A DNA stretch of 64,000 nt from the NCBI RefSeq assembly GCF_900114255.1, contig NZ_FOSL01000024.1:1-64000 (forward strand), read 5' to 3'. Positions 7,658 to 17,155 of this stretch are shown one piece after another. Position 1 is the stretch's first letter. Every line of letters begins with the position of its first letter. The DNA is from Neomesorhizobium albiziae. GTDB taxonomy: Bacteria; Pseudomonadota; Alphaproteobacteria; Rhizobiales; Rhizobiaceae. A program made the position numbers and the translations under genes. The notes beneath the pieces are model-generated. The model worked only from the letters and a program-made list of their open reading frames with translations, was not told the origin of the DNA and searched no databases.

Positions 7658-8137
7658 TCAGTTGAGCTTGGCCTTCACCTGCTGCAGCGAGGTCTTGAAG
7701 AGATCGGCGCCAGCCTTGGTGTCGACCGTGTCGCCGAGCAGCTTGCGCGCGGCTTCCACGGCGATATCGACGGCTTTCGCGCGCACTTCGTTGACCGCGT
7801 CGCGTTCAGCCTGCCCGATCTTCTGCTCGGCCAGAGCCGTGCGGCGGGCGACATACTCTTCGGTCTTCTTCTGCGCTTCGACGACCAGCTGGTCGGCCTC
7901 GCGTTTGGCGGCGGCGACGATGTCGCCGGCTTCCTGCTCGGCTTCCTTGCGCTTGCGCTGGTATTCGCCGAGCAGCTGCTGGGCTTCCTCACGCAGGCGG
8001 CGGGCCTCGTCGAGCTCGCCACGGATCTTCTCAGCACGCTGGTCGAGCGACTTCGAGATCATGCCCGGCACCTTCATGTAGAAGACGATGCCGAGGAAAA
8101 TGATGAGAGCGACAAACGCCCAGAATGTTGCGTCCAT
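7658..8137 (-). CDS. atpF: F0F1 ATP synthase subunit b
   Basis: A 159-residue peripheral-stalk subunit. An N-terminal membrane span (about residues 4-24, MDATFWAFVALIIFLGIVFY) is followed by a long charged coiled-coil rich in Ala, Glu, Lys and Arg that reaches to F1. The ATG at 8137 gives the usual length; the frame continues upstream into the b' gene. As in photosynthetic and many other alphaproteobacteria, b and b' are separate genes and form a heterodimeric stalk. Last gene of the atpI-B-E-b'-b operon, followed by its terminator. Confidence 0.95.
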   Translation of the reverse strand: MDATFWAFVALIIFLGIVFYMKVPGMISKSLDQRAEKIRGELDEARRLREEAQQLLGEYQRKRKEAEQEAGDIVAAAKREADQLVVEAQKKTEEYVARRTALAEQKIGQAERDAVNEVRAKAVDIAVEAARKLLGDTVDTKAGADLFKTSLQQVKAKLN

Positions 8138-8150
8138 GGCGCGCTCCCCG

Positions 8151-8720
8151 TTACCTGACGGCCTTGACGGCGGCCGCGATCGTTCCCTTGTCGAGCTTGC
8201 CGCCCACCAGTTCCTGCACGATCGCGCCGGCTGTGTCCTCGGCAATGGTGCCGACTTCCTTCATGGCCGCGGCCTTGATGGAAGCGATATGCGCTTCAGC
8301 GTCCCCGAGCTTCTTGTCGAGGCTCGCCTCGACCTTCTTGCGTGCGGTTTCCGCACTCGCCTTGGCGCCGTCCCGAGCCTCCTGGCCGATGACGTTGGCC
8401 TTGGCGCGGGCATCCGTCAATTCCTGTTCGTAGGCGGCGACGGCGGCGTCGGCTTCCTCTTGCAGGCGGCTTGCCTGATCGAGATCCTGCTGGATGCGGC
8501 CGTGGCGATTTTCCAGGATGCCGCCGATGCGCGGCAGCACCGCCCTCTTCAGGAAGAGGTAGAACAGGCCGAAGGTGATCGCGAGCCACAGGATCTGCGA
8601 CGGAAATGTCGATGCGTCGAACGGAGGAAACGAACCACCGCCATGCTCAGGGCCTTCGACGGTGTGCGCTTCGTCCAGGGCCGGAGCCTCTTCCTGCGCA
8701 TATCCCGGTGTCACAAACAT
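8151..8720 (-). CDS. atpF2: F0F1 ATP synthase subunit b'
   Basis: A 189-residue second stalk subunit. An acidic, proline-containing N-terminal segment of about 45 residues precedes a single membrane span (ILWLAITFGLFYLFLKR, about residues 44-60) and a long Ala/Glu/Lys coiled-coil. The N-terminal extension before the span distinguishes it from subunit b and is usual for rhizobial b'. The start codon at 8720 is the only reasonable one. It is 13 bases upstream of atpF and 69 bases downstream of atpE. Confidence 0.93.
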   Translation of the reverse strand: MFVTPGYAQEEAPALDEAHTVEGPEHGGGSFPPFDASTFPSQILWLAITFGLFYLFLKRAVLPRIGGILENRHGRIQQDLDQASRLQEEADAAVAAYEQELTDARAKANVIGQEARDGAKASAETARKKVEASLDKKLGDAEAHIASIKAAAMKEVGTIAEDTAGAIVQELVGGKLDKGTIAAAVKAVR

Positions 8721-8789
8721 TTAACTTCCCCTGTCCGCTCGATCCGGCCGCAACACTGCGGCCGGCCAAATCGCTTGTGCGTCCGGCTC

Positions 8790-9014
8790 TTAGGTGAAGA
8801 GCAGGAGGAGAGCGACGAGCAGCGAGAAGATGCCCAGAGCTTCGGTCACGGCGAAGCCGAAGATCAGGCGGCCGAACTGGCCGTCGGCAGCCGACGGGTT
8901 GCGCAGCGCGCCAGCGAGGTAGTTACCGAAGATGTGGCCCAGGCCGATGCCCGCACCGCCCATGCCGAGGCAGGCGATGCCCGCACCGATTGCCTTTGCT
9001 GCTTCTGCTTCCAT
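8790..9014 (-). CDS. atpE: F0F1 ATP synthase subunit c
   Basis: A 74-residue proteolipid that forms the rotating c-ring. Two membrane helices are joined by a polar loop with RNPSAADGQ, and the proton-binding carboxylate is the Glu of the [13 protein letters not shown] segment in helix 2. The ATG at 9014 follows AAGGAGTTGGACA, a strong ribosome binding site, and gives the standard length; the upstream in-frame codons to 9038 are not part of the protein. Strong translation fits the higher copy number of c. Confidence 0.96.
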   Translation of the reverse strand: MEAEAAKAIGAGIACLGMGGAGIGLGHIFGNYLAGALRNPSAADGQFGRLIFGFAVTEALGIFSLLVALLLLFT

Positions 9015-9083
9015 TGTCCAACTCCTTGTGGATCTCAAATAAACTTCAGTTTCGGGTGGCGGAAAACCGCCGGCGAAATTTTC

Positions 9084-9833
9084 CTAGTGGCCCGGATGAA
9101 TGGCGTCGTTGAGGTACATGCAGGTTAGCACCGCAAAGACGTAGGCCTGCAGGAAGGCCACCAGAAATTCCAGACCGGTGATCGCCACCGTCATGGCGAG
9201 CGGCAGGATCGAACCGGCGATGCCGACGGCGCCAAACGCGCTCAGCGACGTCACGAAGCCGGCGAAAACCTTCAGCGTGATGTGGCCGGCCAGCATGTTG
9301 GCGAACAGACGAACCGAAAGGCTGATCGGGCGCGACAGGAACGAGATAACCTCGATCAGCACGACAAGCGGGATCAGAACTCCAGGAACGCCCGACGGCA
9401 CGAACAGTTTCAGGAAGCCGATGCCGTTCTTGTAGAAGCCGTAGACGACGACCGTGCCGATGACCAGCAGCGCCAGAGCGAAGGTGACGATGATATGGCT
9501 GGTGACGGTGAAGAAATAGGGGAACAAGCCGAGCAGGTTTGCGACGAGCACGAACATGAACAACGAAAAGACGAACGGAAAGAACTTCATTCCGTGCGAA
9601 CCCGCCGCATCCCGCAGCATAGACGCCACAAATTCGTAGGACATTTCCGAGATCGACTGGAGACGCCCCGGAACCAGGCCACGGCTGGAGGTGGTCAGGT
9701 AGAGGAACGCGCCGGCGGCGGCGACAGTCGCCACCATGAAGGCCGAGGCATTGGTGAACGAGAAGTCGAGCCCGCCGATTTCGATCGGAATCCATTTCGA
9801 AATCTGGAACTGGTGGATCGGATCGTTTGCCAC
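9084..9833 (-). CDS. atpB: F0F1 ATP synthase subunit a
   Basis: A 249-residue polytopic membrane protein forming the proton half-channels. The essential arginine lies in [14 protein letters not shown] near residue 180, and a second conserved block near the C-terminus is [18 protein letters not shown]. The start [14 protein letters not shown] is the normal rhizobial N-terminus. It is downstream of atpI by 35 bases and upstream of atpE by 69. Confidence 0.96.
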   Translation of the reverse strand: MANDPIHQFQISKWIPIEIGGLDFSFTNASAFMVATVAAAGAFLYLTTSSRGLVPGRLQSISEMSYEFVASMLRDAAGSHGMKFFPFVFSLFMFVLVANLLGLFPYFFTVTSHIIVTFALALLVIGTVVVYGFYKNGIGFLKLFVPSGVPGVLIPLVVLIEVISFLSRPISLSVRLFANMLAGHITLKVFAGFVTSLSAFGAVGIAGSILPLAMTVAITGLEFLVAFLQAYVFAVLTCMYLNDAIHPGH

Positions 9834-9868
9834 CTTAACCCCTCACATCATGCGCCCGCGGGCGCCAT

Positions 9869-10279
9869 TCACTTCTTGTCCGGTCCGCCGCTGCCCTTGC
9901 CGGGCGTTTTCGGACCGGGTTCGGCAACGAGCCCCGCTGAGCGCAGCACATTCAAGACCCCGGCGCCAAAACCGAGCAGCAGAAACACGATCAGTCCCCA
10001 CGGGGAAGTTCCCGCCATGCGGTCGATCCCCCAGCCAAGGGCCGCACCGACAGCAATTCCCGCGATGAATTCGCTGGAAAGCTTCAATGCTTGCCCAAAT
10101 CCGGCGGCGCCGCCTGAATTCGTGCCTTCGCTCCCGGTCCGTTTTTCCGGCCGCCTCGCTGCAAGAACTGCTTCGAGATCACGCCGGCGGCGCTCGAGAT
10201 CGTCGTCCTGGACGACAGGCTTTTCCTGGTTTCCAGGCCCGTTCTTACCGGTTTCGTCTGGCCGAATGGGTGTGGCCAC
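9869..10279 (-). CDS. atpI: AtpI, F0 assembly protein
   Basis: A 136-residue protein with a long hydrophilic, charged N-terminal half (about residues 1-62) and two membrane helices (IAGIAVGAALGWGIDRM and WGLIVFLLLGFGAGVLNVL) followed by a short Gly/Lys-rich tail. This is the AtpI/Fo-I family, thought to help c-ring assembly or Mg uptake. First gene of the F0 operon, with a good promoter upstream. Family call is secure; the precise role is not. Confidence 0.9.
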   Translation of the reverse strand: MATPIRPDETGKNGPGNQEKPVVQDDDLERRRRDLEAVLAARRPEKRTGSEGTNSGGAAGFGQALKLSSEFIAGIAVGAALGWGIDRMAGTSPWGLIVFLLLGFGAGVLNVLRSAGLVAEPGPKTPGKGSGGPDKK

Positions 10280-10335
10280 CGCAACCTCCGTGCCCGGCCA
10301 GCTTTCAACCTGCTGTCCGCTTCAAAGTCGCCGGC

Positions 10336-10365
10336 AACATAGTTAGCGGACCTGCCCCAGTCAAG
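10336..10365 (-). promoter_or_regulatory. sigma-70-type promoter of the F0 operon
   Basis: Read on the minus strand, CTTGAC (10365-10360) and CTATGT (10342-10337) are separated by 17 bases, close to the rhizobial consensus CTTGAC-N17-CTATAT. It ends about 57 bases upstream of the atpI start and points into the operon. Confidence 0.6.
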
Positions 10366-10498
10366 CCACGGCAAGGAGACTCTCTGCATGTATTTAATAC
10401 AGCAAAATCAATATCTTGGCTTACTGCGACATCCTGCCCGCGTGGTGCGGGGCGCCGCAGGCTGCGAATCCCGGGAGACTCTCGGCCAGCCAGAAGGC

Positions 10499-11710
10499 TC
10501 AACTCCAGCCGCCGCCATAGGTCCTATAGAAGATATGAAGGCCGATCTTCTTCATCTTCTGCATGGTCCGCGCCCAGCCCGGATTTACATAGGTCGCGTA
10601 ATAGTGCGTGGACGAGCCGATCTCGGGAATGAAGATCTTGCCGGCAGTCACTGCCATGGCGATGTCTTCGGCAACACGGTAGTGGGAAGGGCTCAGCACC
10701 CGGTCCTTGATGCCATCGCAAGCAAAAGAAAACTGGCAGCGGTTGCGCCAGTTGTCGTTCTGGTAGACGACGCCGCAGATCGAGTTGGGATAGGCGGGAT
10801 TGCGGACGCGGTTGAGAACGACCTGCGCCACCGCCGCCTGCCCCTTCGGGCTTTCGCTGCGCGCCTCGAAATAGATGGCGTTGGCAAGGCACTTCTGCTC
10901 TGCCTTGGAAAAGACGCTCGGCGGCAGCGGCTGGCTCATCCAGGCGTGGTCGCCCTTGGCGATCGGAGGGATAAAGCGGCCCTGGTTGGGGTCTTCGTTG
11001 CGAAGCAGCGTCTCGAAAGGCGATGCCTTGGCATAGTCGGGTTCCGCGGGCGCATAGGCGGTGGCGAGAACGTCGGGCGTATCGTTGGTCACTAGCGATG
11101 CCAGCATGACTGGAACGCCCGGGGCGGCCTTCTTGTCCTGCTTGGCATGGAAGGCTGCCGCGATCTCGATTTCCTTGCCTTTGATGGCCGGTGCGGCGAA
11201 CGCCATCTTCAATTCACCGTCCAGCGTCGGTTTCAGCAACGAGCTGGAGCGCTCGAAGACCGATCCGGCGTTGAAGGACTTCGGCGGCGCAACCGGCGCG
11301 ATCTGGACGAGACGGCCCTGCTTGTCGGCCCGGTTGACGCGAAATTCGTCGGGCACGTCATTGGCGGCGGCCTTGCCGCGGAACGTCACCGTGCCGATGC
11401 CGGGCGCGGAAAACCCGGCGCCGGAGAGCGAGCCGGTGGCATCAGCATTGGCGAAGGGCATTTCGGCCGCGTGCACCGAGCCGGCGGCGGCCTTCTCGAC
11501 AAAGGAATTCCAGCGCGCGCCTTGCGACTCTGCGCCCGAAACCATGCTCGTCATGTCCTGATATGCGACGACGGTGGGGAAACCGACCCAGATACCAAGC
11601 CCGATGACCAGCGATGTAAGAAGCGAAGACCTGTCCTGTCTCGCGGCGGCGGCACGCAGCCGCGTCACAATTCGTCGATGCACGAACACCCTCTCCGGTA
11701 CGCAACTCAC
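10499..11710 (-). CDS. SleB-type cell wall hydrolase
   Basis: A 403-residue protein with one N-terminal membrane segment (LLTSLVIGLGIWVGFPTVVA, about residues 29-48), a long low-complexity periplasmic linker, and a C-terminal hydrolase domain (about residues 265-400). The domain shows the SleB/CwlJ signature: ANAIYFEARSESPKGQAAVA, VVLNRVRNPAYPNSICGVVY and CQFSFACDG. These enzymes are lytic transglycosylase-like and cut peptidoglycan; in alphaproteobacteria they are not sporulation enzymes and probably act in growth or division. The N-terminal 13 residues before VHRRIVTR are uncertain. Confidence 0.88.
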   Translation of the reverse strand: MSCVPERVFVHRRIVTRLRAAAARQDRSSLLTSLVIGLGIWVGFPTVVAYQDMTSMVSGAESQGARWNSFVEKAAAGSVHAAEMPFANADATGSLSGAGFSAPGIGTVTFRGKAAANDVPDEFRVNRADKQGRLVQIAPVAPPKSFNAGSVFERSSSLLKPTLDGELKMAFAAPAIKGKEIEIAAAFHAKQDKKAAPGVPVMLASLVTNDTPDVLATAYAPAEPDYAKASPFETLLRNEDPNQGRFIPPIAKGDHAWMSQPLPPSVFSKAEQKCLANAIYFEARSESPKGQAAVAQVVLNRVRNPAYPNSICGVVYQNDNWRNRCQFSFACDGIKDRVLSPSHYRVAEDIAMAVTAGKIFIPEIGSSTHYYATYVNPGWARTMQKMKKIGLHIFYRTYGGGWS

Positions 11711-11788
11711 CCAACAGAAGATGGATAATGGCGCATTAACCTTGATGCCGCGTTAACGGCCAGTCTTTGGCCGCATTGAGACCACGGC

Positions 11789-11812
11789 AAAAAAACGGCG
11801 CTGTGTGCCGTT
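11789..11812 (-). terminator. Rho-independent terminator of der
   Basis: On the minus strand AACGGC and GCCGTT form a stem around a seven-base loop, followed by a run of T residues (plus-strand A-run 11789-11795). It lies 34 bases after the der stop codon and ahead of the hydrolase gene, so it separates the two transcription units. Confidence 0.75.
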
Positions 11813-11845
11813 TCGCCGCGGAAGCCGGGGGGAGGATAAGGAAAC

Positions 11846-13282
11846 TCAGCGCTTCTTTTTTGCCTTGCCGGCAAACGGATTGTCGGACGCGTGCAAGGCC
11901 ATGCGGATCGGCACGCCGGGCATGTCGAACGCCTCGCGCAGATTGTTGACGAGGTACCGCACGTAGGATTGCGGCATGGCGTCGGGGCGCGAACAGGACA
12001 CCACAAAGCCCGGAGGCCGCGTCTTGGCTTGCGTCATGTATTTGACCTTCAGCCGGCGGCCGGCGACGGCGGGGGGCGGATGATGGGTCAGGATGCCTTC
12101 CAGCCAGCGGTTCAGCCTGCCGGTCGAGACACGGCGGTTCCAGACCTGATGGGTCTTGATGACCGAGGCCATCAGCTTTTCCAGCCCGCGGCCGGTTTCG
12201 GCTGAAATCGTCACCGCCTGGACGCCGCGCACCTGTGGCAGCAGCCGGTCGGTCATCTCGCGCAATTCGGCGAGTTTCTCCTGCGGGTTGTCGATCATGT
12301 CCCACTTGTTGAAGGCGATGACCAGCGCCCTCCCCTCACGGATGATGAGGTCGGCGATCTGCAGATCCTGTTTCTCGAAGGGAATTGTCGCATCGAAAAC
12401 GACGATCACGACTTCGGCAAAACGGATGGCGCGCAAGCCATCCGCAACGGACAGTTTTTCGAGCTTTTCCTGAACCCGCGCCTTGCGACGCATGCCTGCA
12501 GTATCGAACAGCTTGATCTTGCGGCCACCCCATTCCCAATCGACCGAGATGGAATCGCGGGTGATTCCGGCTTCGGGGCCTGTCAGCAGCCGTTCCTGGC
12601 CGATCAACGCATTGATCAACGTCGATTTGCCGGCGTTCGGGCGGCCGACGACAGCGATGCGCATCGGCTTCGATTCGTCGTAGGCGGCGGCGGCTTCGTC
12701 GGCGTCGGGGTCGGTGATGTCCTCACCGATCAGGACCTCGCTTTCGGCGACAGCCTCTTCCTCGGCCTCATCGCCGAATGCGCGCTCTTCGCCGATCGCC
12801 GCGATGATGGCATCGCGCAGGTCGGGCAGTCCCTGGCCATGCTCGGCCGACACCGGCACCGGCTCGCCGAGGCCAAGCTCCCAGCTTTCCAGCATGCCGC
12901 TCTGGGCGCCGCGGGCTTCAGCCTTGTTGGCGACCAGCACGACCGGCTTGCCCGAACGGCGGACGATCTCAGCAAAGGTCCGGTCGTCGGGCAAAAGGCC
13001 CGCCTTGGAATCGATGAGGAAGAAAACCAGGTCGGCTTCCTCGATCGCCATCTCGGTCTGCGCGCGCATGCGACCCTGCAAGGTCGCTGCCGCGGCATCC
13101 TCGAAGCCGGCGGTGTCGATGACGTCGAAATTGAGATCGTAGAGCTTGGCGGAATGGATACGCCGGTCGCGTGTTACGCCCGGCGTGTCGTCGACGAGCG
13201 CAAGTTTCCTGCCGGCAAGACGGTTAAAAAGCGTCGACTTGCCAACATTGGGCCGGCCGATGATCGCTACCTTGAAGCTCAT
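11846..13282 (-). CDS. der: ribosome biogenesis GTPase Der (EngA)
   Basis: A 478-residue tandem GTPase required for 50S subunit assembly. Two G domains are present: [14 protein letters not shown] near residue 9 with DTPG and NKAE, and [14 protein letters not shown] near residue 212 with DTAGMRRK and NKWD. A KH-like C-terminal domain follows (about residues 385-478). An acidic Glu/Asp/Ala-rich linker of about 40 residues joins the two G domains, as is usual in Der. The ATG at 13282 ([11 protein letters not shown]) is preferred over the codon at 13291. It lies just downstream of a YfgM-like gene with which it is probably co-transcribed. Confidence 0.95.
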   Translation of the reverse strand: MSFKVAIIGRPNVGKSTLFNRLAGRKLALVDDTPGVTRDRRIHSAKLYDLNFDVIDTAGFEDAAAATLQGRMRAQTEMAIEEADLVFFLIDSKAGLLPDDRTFAEIVRRSGKPVVLVANKAEARGAQSGMLESWELGLGEPVPVSAEHGQGLPDLRDAIIAAIGEERAFGDEAEEEAVAESEVLIGEDITDPDADEAAAAYDESKPMRIAVVGRPNAGKSTLINALIGQERLLTGPEAGITRDSISVDWEWGGRKIKLFDTAGMRRKARVQEKLEKLSVADGLRAIRFAEVVIVVFDATIPFEKQDLQIADLIIREGRALVIAFNKWDMIDNPQEKLAELREMTDRLLPQVRGVQAVTISAETGRGLEKLMASVIKTHQVWNRRVSTGRLNRWLEGILTHHPPPAVAGRRLKVKYMTQAKTRPPGFVVSCSRPDAMPQSYVRYLVNNLREAFDMPGVPIRMALHASDNPFAGKAKKKR

Positions 13283-13291
13283 CAGCCACAA

Positions 13292-13960
13292 TCACGAGGC
13301 GTTGCCCGAACCGCGGATCAGTTCGGTAAGGAGATTAACGCGCTCGCGCACGTTGCGGGGTGCTGCGTCGTCGGCCGAGACCTGCTCGAAGAACTTCAGC
13401 GCATCGGCCGACTTGCCTTCCTTCCAGGCGGAGAGGCCGAGCAATTCGCGGGCCGAGTGACGCAGGGGATTGTTGTCGGCGTTCAGCACCTCGACCCGGG
13501 TTGCGACATCGGCATAGGTGCCGTGGTCGACCAGCACGAGGGCAGCCCTCAGCCGCGCCATGTCGCGGATTGCGACCGGGATGGATGCATCGCCCGAAAC
13601 TTCGTCGAAGCCGGCGACCGCACCGGAAAAATCGCCCTTGCCGGCGAGCACCGTCGCCGCACGCAGCCGGGCAAGCACGGGATAAGCGCCGTGGCCACCG
13701 GTCTCCAGCGCTTCAAGCGCCTTCAGCGCCTCATCGCTCTTGCCGTCGTTGGCCAACCGGAGCGCCTGCGAAAAATCGTCGCCCGAGCGGTTGGCGCGGG
13801 TTTCCACCCAATAATTGTAGCCCACGAAGGCAGCCGTTCCGAGCACCACGCAGATCGCGATCGCGATGGCGATAGGGCCATAGCGGTCCCACAGCGCCCT
13901 CGCCTGATCCTGGCGGATCTCTTCATTTACCTCGCGGATGAAACTGTCGTCCGACATCAA
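13292..13960 (-). CDS. YfgM-like tetratricopeptide membrane protein
   Basis: A 222-residue protein with a short cytosolic N-terminus (DSFIREVNEEIRQDQA), one membrane span (about residues 29-51) and a periplasmic TPR-like helical domain rich in Ala and Leu. This matches the YfgM/ancillary SecYEG subunit family (tetratricopeptide-like domain), which supports protein translocation or folding at the inner membrane. The yfgM-der order also occurs in gammaproteobacteria around bamB; bamB is not seen between them here. The family call is good, the exact function inferred. Confidence 0.82.
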   Translation of the reverse strand: MMSDDSFIREVNEEIRQDQARALWDRYGPIAIAIAICVVLGTAAFVGYNYWVETRANRSGDDFSQALRLANDGKSDEALKALEALETGGHGAYPVLARLRAATVLAGKGDFSGAVAGFDEVSGDASIPVAIRDMARLRAALVLVDHGTYADVATRVEVLNADNNPLRHSARELLGLSAWKEGKSADALKFFEQVSADDAAPRNVRERVNLLTELIRGSGNAS

Positions 13961-14059
13961 ATCTACCGAATTGTTCTTCGCGCCCGTTTATCAGGGCTTG
14001 TGTGGGCCTGCGTTTAAGCGGAATTTTGTCCGCATGGAAGGGGCGAGGCAGAAAATCGC

Positions 14060-14626
14060 TCAGAACGGCGAGACGCCGAACAGCCAGGCGTGCAGTTTCC
14101 AGACGAAAAGGATGTAAAGCAGCGTTGCCGCAACGGCCGCCGCGAAATCCCACTTCACCGGACCGGCGGCGACTGTCGCCTCGCCGCTGCGCTTGACTGC
14201 GATGCGGTCCCAAACGGCCCAGGCCAGGAAGCTGCCAAAAAGGATCAGCGAGGCGAGGTCGCCATTGGCCAGCAGATGCGCGAACGCCCAGATCTTGATG
14301 GCAAGCAGCATCGGATGTTTCAGCACCGGCTTTAGCCGGCCTGCAGGGAAGCGCCAGACCATCAGGCTGATAAAAGCCAGCAGCATCAACGCAGCGGTAA
14401 CATGTTTCATCCAGACCGGTGGCTCGTAAAGCACGGGAGCAACAGGCCAGGCGCGTGCATAGCCCCAGACGAGCAGAACGAAACCGACAAGCGAGACAAT
14501 GGAGTAAAGGCCCTTCCAGCCGTTTTCTCCCAAACGCGCGATCTGGGCTTCGCGCCAATCGGGCGCCACGATACGAACCGAATGGACGCCAAGGAAAACA
14601 ATGAGACCGACAATCAGGAGAAACAT
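14060..14626 (-). CDS. NnrU family membrane protein
   Basis: A 188-residue protein with about five membrane segments. It begins MFLLIVGLIVFLGVHSVRI and carries the VLKHPMLLAIKIWAFAHLL segment typical of NnrU. The family is linked to nitrite/nitric oxide reduction in denitrifiers and is related to isoprenoid-side enzymes such as Z-ISO; a direct function is unknown. No denitrification genes are nearby, so that role is not supported by context. The ATG at 14626 gives the family N-terminus; the longer frame to 14713 is unlikely. Divergent from the polysaccharide deacetylase gene. Confidence 0.85.
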   Translation of the reverse strand: MFLLIVGLIVFLGVHSVRIVAPDWREAQIARLGENGWKGLYSIVSLVGFVLLVWGYARAWPVAPVLYEPPVWMKHVTAALMLLAFISLMVWRFPAGRLKPVLKHPMLLAIKIWAFAHLLANGDLASLILFGSFLAWAVWDRIAVKRSGEATVAAGPVKWDFAAAVAATLLYILFVWKLHAWLFGVSPF

Positions 14627-14764
14627 GGCTGGCTCCGCGCTGGCTGGCGCAAGGCTAGCGCAGGCGGCAAGGCGGCGCCATGCCTCCCTTGAAACGCGAC
14701 GCACCGGCGCCACATTTTGCTCCTAGCTGCGTCATCCCGCTGATAACATGCTAGTTTGACACCG

Positions 14765-15772
14765 ATGTCTGTACCCTTGCGTCTTTGTGCCGCTGTGTCC
14801 GCGCTGCTAGCCAGCGCCTCGCCGCTTCTGGCTGATGCGGCCAAACGCCCGCAATATGTGATCATCTCCTTCGACGGCGCCCATGACGTGGCGCAATGGA
14901 AGCGCAGCCGCGATCTCGCCGCCAGGACCGGCGCAAAGTTCACCTACTTCCTGTCCTGCGTCTTCCTGCTGTCGCCGGAAACGCGCCGCAACTACCAGGC
15001 GCCCGGCAAGGGTGCGGGAAAATCCAATGTCGGCTTCGCTCTGTCCAGGAACGAAGTCAGCGCACGGCTCGCTGAAATCTCGGCGGCCCGCCGCGAGGGG
15101 CATGAGATTGCGAGCCACGGCTGCGGCCATTTCGATGGTGCGCAGTGGAGCAAGGCCGACTGGCTGGCCGAGTTCTCGCAATTCAGAAAAATCGTCCGCG
15201 ACGCCTATGCGGCGAACGGCATTGCCGGAGAACCCAAGAGCTGGCGGCGTTTCGCCGAGAAGGAGATAAGCGGCTTTCGAGCGCCTTACCTGTCGACCAG
15301 CAAGGCTCTTTATGCCGCACTCGCCGAGGACAAATTCTCCTACGACGCCAGCGGTATTTCGCGCGGACCGGCAGAACCGGCGAGCGATGCTGGCCTCACC
15401 CATTTCGCGCTGCCGCAAATTGCCGAAGGACCCAAGGCGCGCCGCGTGATCGCAATGGACTATAATCTTTTCGTGCGCCATTCCGGCGGGCTGGAACGGC
15501 CGAGCGAATCGAAGAATTTCGAGGATCGCGCCTATGACGCTTTCCTCGCTTCCTTCGACCAGGAATACAACGGCAAGCGCGTGCCGTTCCAGGTCGGCTT
15601 CCACTTCACGCTGATGAACGGCGGCGCTTACTGGCGCGCATTGGAGCGCTTCGCCGAGGAAGTCTGCGTCAAGCCCGAAGTGGCCTGCGTCAGCTACCGG
15701 GACTACCTGAAGCGGACCGCACCGACGCCGGCCAGCCCGGACGACCGGCCTGGCGCGGCGGTGGGTGGGTGA
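14765..15772 (+). CDS. exported polysaccharide deacetylase family protein
   Basis: A 335-residue protein with a signal peptide (about residues 1-25, ending in an ADA-like site) and a NodB-homology (carbohydrate esterase 4-like) fold. The first catalytic motif appears as SFDGAHD (residues 35-41), not the usual TFDDG, and the metal-binding pair as SHGCGH (His118, His122). This variant resembles the chitin-deacetylase-like branch found in animals and some bacteria more than NodB. The likely role is N-deacetylation of an envelope or environmental polysaccharide; the substrate is unknown. Start chosen at ATG 14765 over an upstream TTG at 14756. Confidence 0.8.
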   Translation: MSVPLRLCAAVSALLASASPLLADAAKRPQYVIISFDGAHDVAQWKRSRDLAARTGAKFTYFLSCVFLLSPETRRNYQAPGKGAGKSNVGFALSRNEVSARLAEISAARREGHEIASHGCGHFDGAQWSKADWLAEFSQFRKIVRDAYAANGIAGEPKSWRRFAEKEISGFRAPYLSTSKALYAALAEDKFSYDASGISRGPAEPASDAGLTHFALPQIAEGPKARRVIAMDYNLFVRHSGGLERPSESKNFEDRAYDAFLASFDQEYNGKRVPFQVGFHFTLMNGGAYWRALERFAEEVCVKPEVACVSYRDYLKRTAPTPASPDDRPGAAVGG

Positions 15773-15779
15773 GGTCGGC

Positions 15780-17036
15780 TCAGACAGGCTCTTCCTGGGG
15801 TCTTTCAATAAAACGCTGATCGATGTCGGGCAGTGGCGCCCCGTCCAGCGTCGCCTCGAAGGCACGCAGACGTTTGTAGATCGAGATCAGTTCGACGATC
15901 GTCGGCCACGCATTCACCAGATACTGGAAGGACGAGCTCACCTGGCCAAACGCGGTGAGAATCTGCTGCCAGATGCCCAGCGTGATTTTGCCTGCAGCGA
16001 TGGTCGGTATCAGAATCACGCTCGAAAAGATCGCATCCGCCTGCCCGAAGCCGGAGCGGAACATATTGAAATAGGCGTAGTGGAAATAAAGCCGGAAGTA
16101 GTTGCGGCGCACATTCGCGAAAAGCTCGGCGACGGTCGGTGGCTGAGCCCGGCTGGAATCGTCTTCACCGTAAACGAGTTCCTTTCGATACGCCGCTTCG
16201 ACACGCTGGTTGCGGAATTCGAGGCCGGGAAGCTTGATGCCCACCAATGCAAGCAGGCTCGTTCCGAAGATCGCCCAGGCGAGTGCCGCAACCACAAGCG
16301 AATAAGGCACCGCACCCACCAGCGGGAGTTCGGTGATGTTGTCCGACAGCATCGCCAGCACGGGCAGGAAGGCTATCAACGTGAGAATGGCGTCCGCGAA
16401 GGCAACGCCAAGGCCTTCCATGGTGGTCGAAAAACGCATCGTGTCTTCCTGGACACGCTGGGATGCGCCTTCGATGTGGCGCAGCCTCGACCAGTTGGCC
16501 ATGTAAAAATCGTTCATGGCGGTGCGCCAGCGGAAAATGTAGTGGCTGACATAGAACCTGGTCAACACAAACAGGGTGACGTTCGCCATGGCGATCCAGG
16601 CGAATATCCAGAACAGGCTGTAGAGTTCACCTTGCGAGACCGACCCGGCGGTAGTCAGGGCTTTCTGGAAGAGATCGAAGAAGGGGCGACGCCAATTGTT
16701 AAGCGCGACGTAGAGCTCGACAGATATGTAGGTCGAAAAAAGGATCATCGCAGATCCGAGAATGGACCAGTTTAGCCAGGGATGCGGGGCGTAGAACCGC
16801 CAGAACAGATAAAACGCCGCCAGCATGACGAAGAAATAGATGTAGAACCAGATAAACGGACCCGACCAGAAAATCGGAACGCCGAGGATTGGTGGTGTAT
16901 CCGCAGGTGCCGGTCCCATGCCGAAGGCGGCGCCCAGTTCCCTCCCGCCGAAAAACCACAACAGGATTCCGAAGAGCGCCCACGCTGCAGCGCTGGTGAA
17001 AAACAGCTTCGGCTTCGGGAAAAACGATACGAACAT
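15780..17036 (-). CDS. bacA: SbmA/BacA family peptide transporter
   Basis: A 418-residue polytopic inner-membrane protein of the SbmA/BacA family, which imports proline-rich and cysteine-rich peptides using the proton gradient. It starts [20 protein letters not shown] and contains the family segments [38 protein letters not shown] near residue 170 and [15 protein letters not shown] near residue 190. There is no nucleotide-binding domain, as expected. In rhizobia BacA protects bacteroids from host NCR peptides. A perfect palindrome lies 42 bases upstream of the start. Confidence 0.93.
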   Translation of the reverse strand: MFVSFFPKPKLFFTSAAAWALFGILLWFFGGRELGAAFGMGPAPADTPPILGVPIFWSGPFIWFYIYFFVMLAAFYLFWRFYAPHPWLNWSILGSAMILFSTYISVELYVALNNWRRPFFDLFQKALTTAGSVSQGELYSLFWIFAWIAMANVTLFVLTRFYVSHYIFRWRTAMNDFYMANWSRLRHIEGASQRVQEDTMRFSTTMEGLGVAFADAILTLIAFLPVLAMLSDNITELPLVGAVPYSLVVAALAWAIFGTSLLALVGIKLPGLEFRNQRVEAAYRKELVYGEDDSSRAQPPTVAELFANVRRNYFRLYFHYAYFNMFRSGFGQADAIFSSVILIPTIAAGKITLGIWQQILTAFGQVSSSFQYLVNAWPTIVELISIYKRLRAFEATLDGAPLPDIDQRFIERPQEEPV

Positions 17037-17077
17037 TTCGGCTGTTCCTTTGGGGGCAGATCAACGGCACGCGTTCC

Positions 17078-17102
17078 GGACATGAAGTCACACTTCATGT
17101 CC
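17078..17102. promoter_or_regulatory. perfect palindrome upstream of bacA, probable operator
   Basis: GGACATGAAGT (17078-17088), spacer CAC, ACTTCATGTCC (17092-17102): two perfect 11-base arms. It lies 42 bases before the bacA start and, on the minus strand, just after TTGCCA, so a bound regulator would cover the promoter. No T-tract follows on either side, so a terminator for the upstream MFS gene is less likely. The cognate regulator is unknown. Confidence 0.6.
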
Positions 17103-17155
17103 AGATGAAAAGACCCTTCTGGCAATGCTTTACGGCAAAATCTGGCGGAAAGTTC

